Part shown: piece after piece, positions 5,267 to 6,656 of the stretch
Position numbering within the stretch: position 1 is the stretch's first letter
How the letters are laid out: every line of letters begins with the position of its first letter
Assembly (NCBI GenBank): GCA_005879045.1
Contig: VBLV01000099.1
Coordinates: 1 to 6,656, forward strand
Direction: 5' to 3'
Length of the DNA stretch: 6,656 bases
Origin: Methanobacteriota archaeon
Lineage (GTDB): Archaea; Thermoplasmatota; Thermoplasmata; RBG-16-68-12
The notes under the pieces: generated by a model
The model's input: the letters and a program-made list of their open reading frames with translations, nothing else
What the model was told of the DNA's origin: nothing
Databases searched by the model: none
Position numbers and translations under genes: made by a program

Positions 5267-6166
5267 ATGGCAGAGACGAAGACGATTCTGGTGGCGGGGG
5301 CGACGGGACAGCAAGGCGGGACGGTCGCACGCAGCCTCCTCAAGCGAGGACATCGAGTAATTGGCCTGTCGCGAAGCGCCTCGAAGTTGAAGGGCCTGGC
5401 CGCCGCGGGAATCGAAGGCGTTCAGGGTGACCTCACGCAACGCACGAGCCTCACCCCGCTCGTTCGGAATGTGGACGGTTTCTTCGTCGTCACGACTCCG
5501 TTCGAGCCCGACTTCTCCGTCCACCCGGAGAAAGAGGTCCTGCAAGGCACGACGGCGATCGATGCCGCGAAAGCCGCATCGATGAGGCACGTCGTCCTAT
5601 CGAGCGTCGCCTCGGCCGACCGGAATACCGGCATTCCGCATTTCGAGTCGAAGGCGAAGGTGGAACAATACATGAGGGCCTCGCGGGTCCCGCACACGAT
5701 CGTACGACCCGTCGCTTTCATGGACAATTACGTGAGCCCCTGGATGACATCGTCCTTCCAGCGAGGAATCATGGAGGTTCCTCTCCCTCCGAAGACGCGC
5801 CAACAGCTCGTGGCCGTGAAGGATGTCGGGGAGTTCGTTGCCCGGGCATTCGACGACCCGAATTCGGCCATCGGCAAGACCGTGGAACTCGCGGGCGACG
5901 ACTTGGCCTTCGGAGACCTCCCGGCGGCGCTGTCGAAGAAACTCGGACATCCGATTCGATATGTCGAGCAGCCCGAGGAAGAGGCCCGGAAGAGAATGGG
6001 CGACGACGGATTCCGGATGTTCCAGTTCTTCAAGACGGTCGGATACCACGTCGACATCCCCGCACTCGAGGCCGCCTGGGGTTACCGCATGACCCGGTTC
6101 CACGAGTTCCTCGACGCCGTGGATTGGCAACGGCTCGGCTCAGGCCAGCGGCCTACTGCGCCGTAG
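5267..6166 (+). CDS. NmrA-family NAD(P)-binding protein (atypical SDR)
   Basis: A 299-residue protein starting with a Rossmann beta-alpha-beta unit: ILVAGATGQQGGTVARSLL at 7-25, with the G-x-x-G-x-x-G dinucleotide loop. Arg36 after the second strand suggests a preference for NADP(H), and GDLT at 54-57 is also typical. In place of the classical SDR Tyr-x-x-x-Lys pair it has HFESK at 125-129, keeping the Lys, then IVRPVAFMDN at 145-154; both are typical of NmrA/HSCARG-like proteins. These act either as redox sensors that bind NADP(H) or as reductases; the substrate cannot be told. Cytoplasmic, complete, of normal length. ATG 5267 has only a weak GTGAG eight bases before it, and the promoter is unclear (a possible CTACAAGTAG at 5226-5235). 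The 3' end overlaps the convergent MeaB gene by 14 bases. Confidence 0.88.
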   Translation: MAETKTILVAGATGQQGGTVARSLLKRGHRVIGLSRSASKLKGLAAAGIEGVQGDLTQRTSLTPLVRNVDGFFVVTTPFEPDFSVHPEKEVLQGTTAIDAAKAASMRHVVLSSVASADRNTGIPHFESKAKVEQYMRASRVPHTIVRPVAFMDNYVSPWMTSSFQRGIMEVPLPPKTRQQLVAVKDVGEFVARAFDDPNSAIGKTVELAGDDLAFGDLPAALSKKLGHPIRYVEQPEEEARKRMGDDGFRMFQFFKTVGYHVDIPALEAAWGYRMTRFHEFLDAVDWQRLGSGQRPTAP

Positions 6167-6656
6167 AGCCAGACCCCAGCAGTTTCCGCGCTGCGGCGTG
6201 CGGGTCGAGCCGGCGGGCCGCGACATCCTCGGCGAGCTTCTGGAACGCCCTGCCGGAGCGCGATCCCCCCGAGACTCGGCGGACCAGAAGACGCTGAACG
6301 TTCTCGAGGATCTCGAGCCGCGCCCGGGCGACCTCCCGCTTGCGGCGACCTCCGCTCTGGTCCAGGTACAACGCGTGCTTCTCAATCGCGCCCGCGAGGT
6401 CGTCGATTCCGCGGCCCTCGAGGGCGGCGGTCCGGATGATTGGCGGCGTCCACCCGTCTCGAGTCTCCAGCTGGAACTTCAGGTTAGCGACGAGGACGTC
6501 TTCGTTGCCCAGGTCGACCTTGTTCACCACGTAGACGTCGCCGATCTCGAGGATCCCGGCCTTCATCGTCTGCACAACATCGCCAGTGAGGGGCATTTCC
6601 ACGACGACCGTCGTGTGCGCACGACTCGCAATCTCCACTTCGCTCTGCCCCGCGCC
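6153..6656 (-). CDS. meaB: MeaB/ArgK-family GTPase (methylmalonyl-CoA mutase chaperone), C-terminal part, cut by window edge
   Basis: A minus-strand frame of 167 residues that enters from the right edge and stops with TAG at 6153-6155. It opens with GAGQSEVEIA, equivalent to the conserved G-V-G-Q-S-E switch segment after the G3 region of MeaB. It then has MKAGILEIGDVYVVNKVDL, which includes the NKxD guanine-specificity motif. The remainder is helical, Arg/Ala-rich and fits the MeaB C-terminal dimerisation region. About half the usual length of 310-330 residues is missing, including the Walker A loop. MeaB proteins use GTP to guard loading of adenosylcobalamin into methylmalonyl-CoA mutase and to protect the active mutase, so a B12-dependent mutase gene is expected nearby beyond the edge. 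Older databases call the family ArgK, a name tied to a disputed arginine-transport kinase role. Confidence 0.9.
   Translation of the reverse strand, partial: GAGQSEVEIASRAHTTVVVEMPLTGDVVQTMKAGILEIGDVYVVNKVDLGNEDVLVANLKFQLETRDGWTPPIIRTAALEGRGIDDLAGAIEKHALYLDQSGGRRKREVARARLEILENVQRLLVRRVSGGSRSGRAFQKLAEDVAARRLDPHAAARKLLGSGSTAQ

Noticed and set aside
5597..6130. A 177-codon minus-strand frame opposite the NmrA gene
   Set aside because: It is an antisense shadow of a recognised Rossmann-fold gene, with no independent motif or promoter.
1..6656. CRISPR array, transposon ends, or a defence or toxin-antitoxin cassette
   Set aside because: I looked for regularly spaced repeats, paired terminal inverted repeats, transposase motifs and small paired genes and saw none; the recognised genes are ordinary cellular ones.

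Overview
The window looks like high-GC archaeal chromosome. Three things point to Archaea: a complete transcription factor B (TFB) gene, AT-rich TATA-like boxes about 25-30 bases before several starts in otherwise GC-rich DNA, and a tRNA gene with no encoded CCA. The gene mix (M1 aminopeptidase, adenosine-specific kinase, long archaeal FKBP, MeaB-type GTPase) and the GC-ending codons would fit a Thermoplasmatota-like lineage. That placement is inference, not a sequence match.

Layout. Positions 1-350, minus strand: the N-terminal part of an M1-family metallopeptidase cut by the window edge. Positions 351-527: a short divergent intergenic region with a TATA-like box and two overlapping hairpins. 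Positions 528-1034, plus: an unrecognised protein with an uncertain start. Positions 1036-1325, minus: a small unrecognised gene that reads well only if one frameshift is allowed. The stop codons of these two convergent genes are one base apart. Positions 1431-2661, plus: a tight two-gene unit of adenosine-specific kinase and class II glutamine amidotransferase. Positions 2829-3743, plus: TFB, with its own TATA box and a strong ribosome binding site. Positions 3790-3963, minus: a likely small membrane-anchored protein. Positions 4080-4970, plus: a SlyD-like peptidyl-prolyl isomerase with a long charged tail. Positions 5066-5140: tRNA-Arg(CCU). Positions 5267-6166, plus: an NmrA-type NAD(P)-binding protein. 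Positions 6153-6656, minus: the C-terminal half of a MeaB/ArgK GTPase, cut by the right edge and overlapping the NmrA gene tail-to-tail.

Most of the genes are housekeeping: transcription initiation, protein folding, decoding, peptide breakdown and cobalamin-enzyme maintenance. They form short independent units rather than one pathway; the only clear operon is the kinase-amidotransferase pair. Two starts (1431 and 4080) appear to be leaderless, while TFB uses a Shine-Dalgarno site.

I found no CRISPR array, insertion sequence, phage gene, toxin-antitoxin pair or defence cassette, and nothing that amounts to a new system. The least explained parts are the 350-1325 segment, the short membrane ORF at 3790-3963 and the low-complexity FKBP tail.
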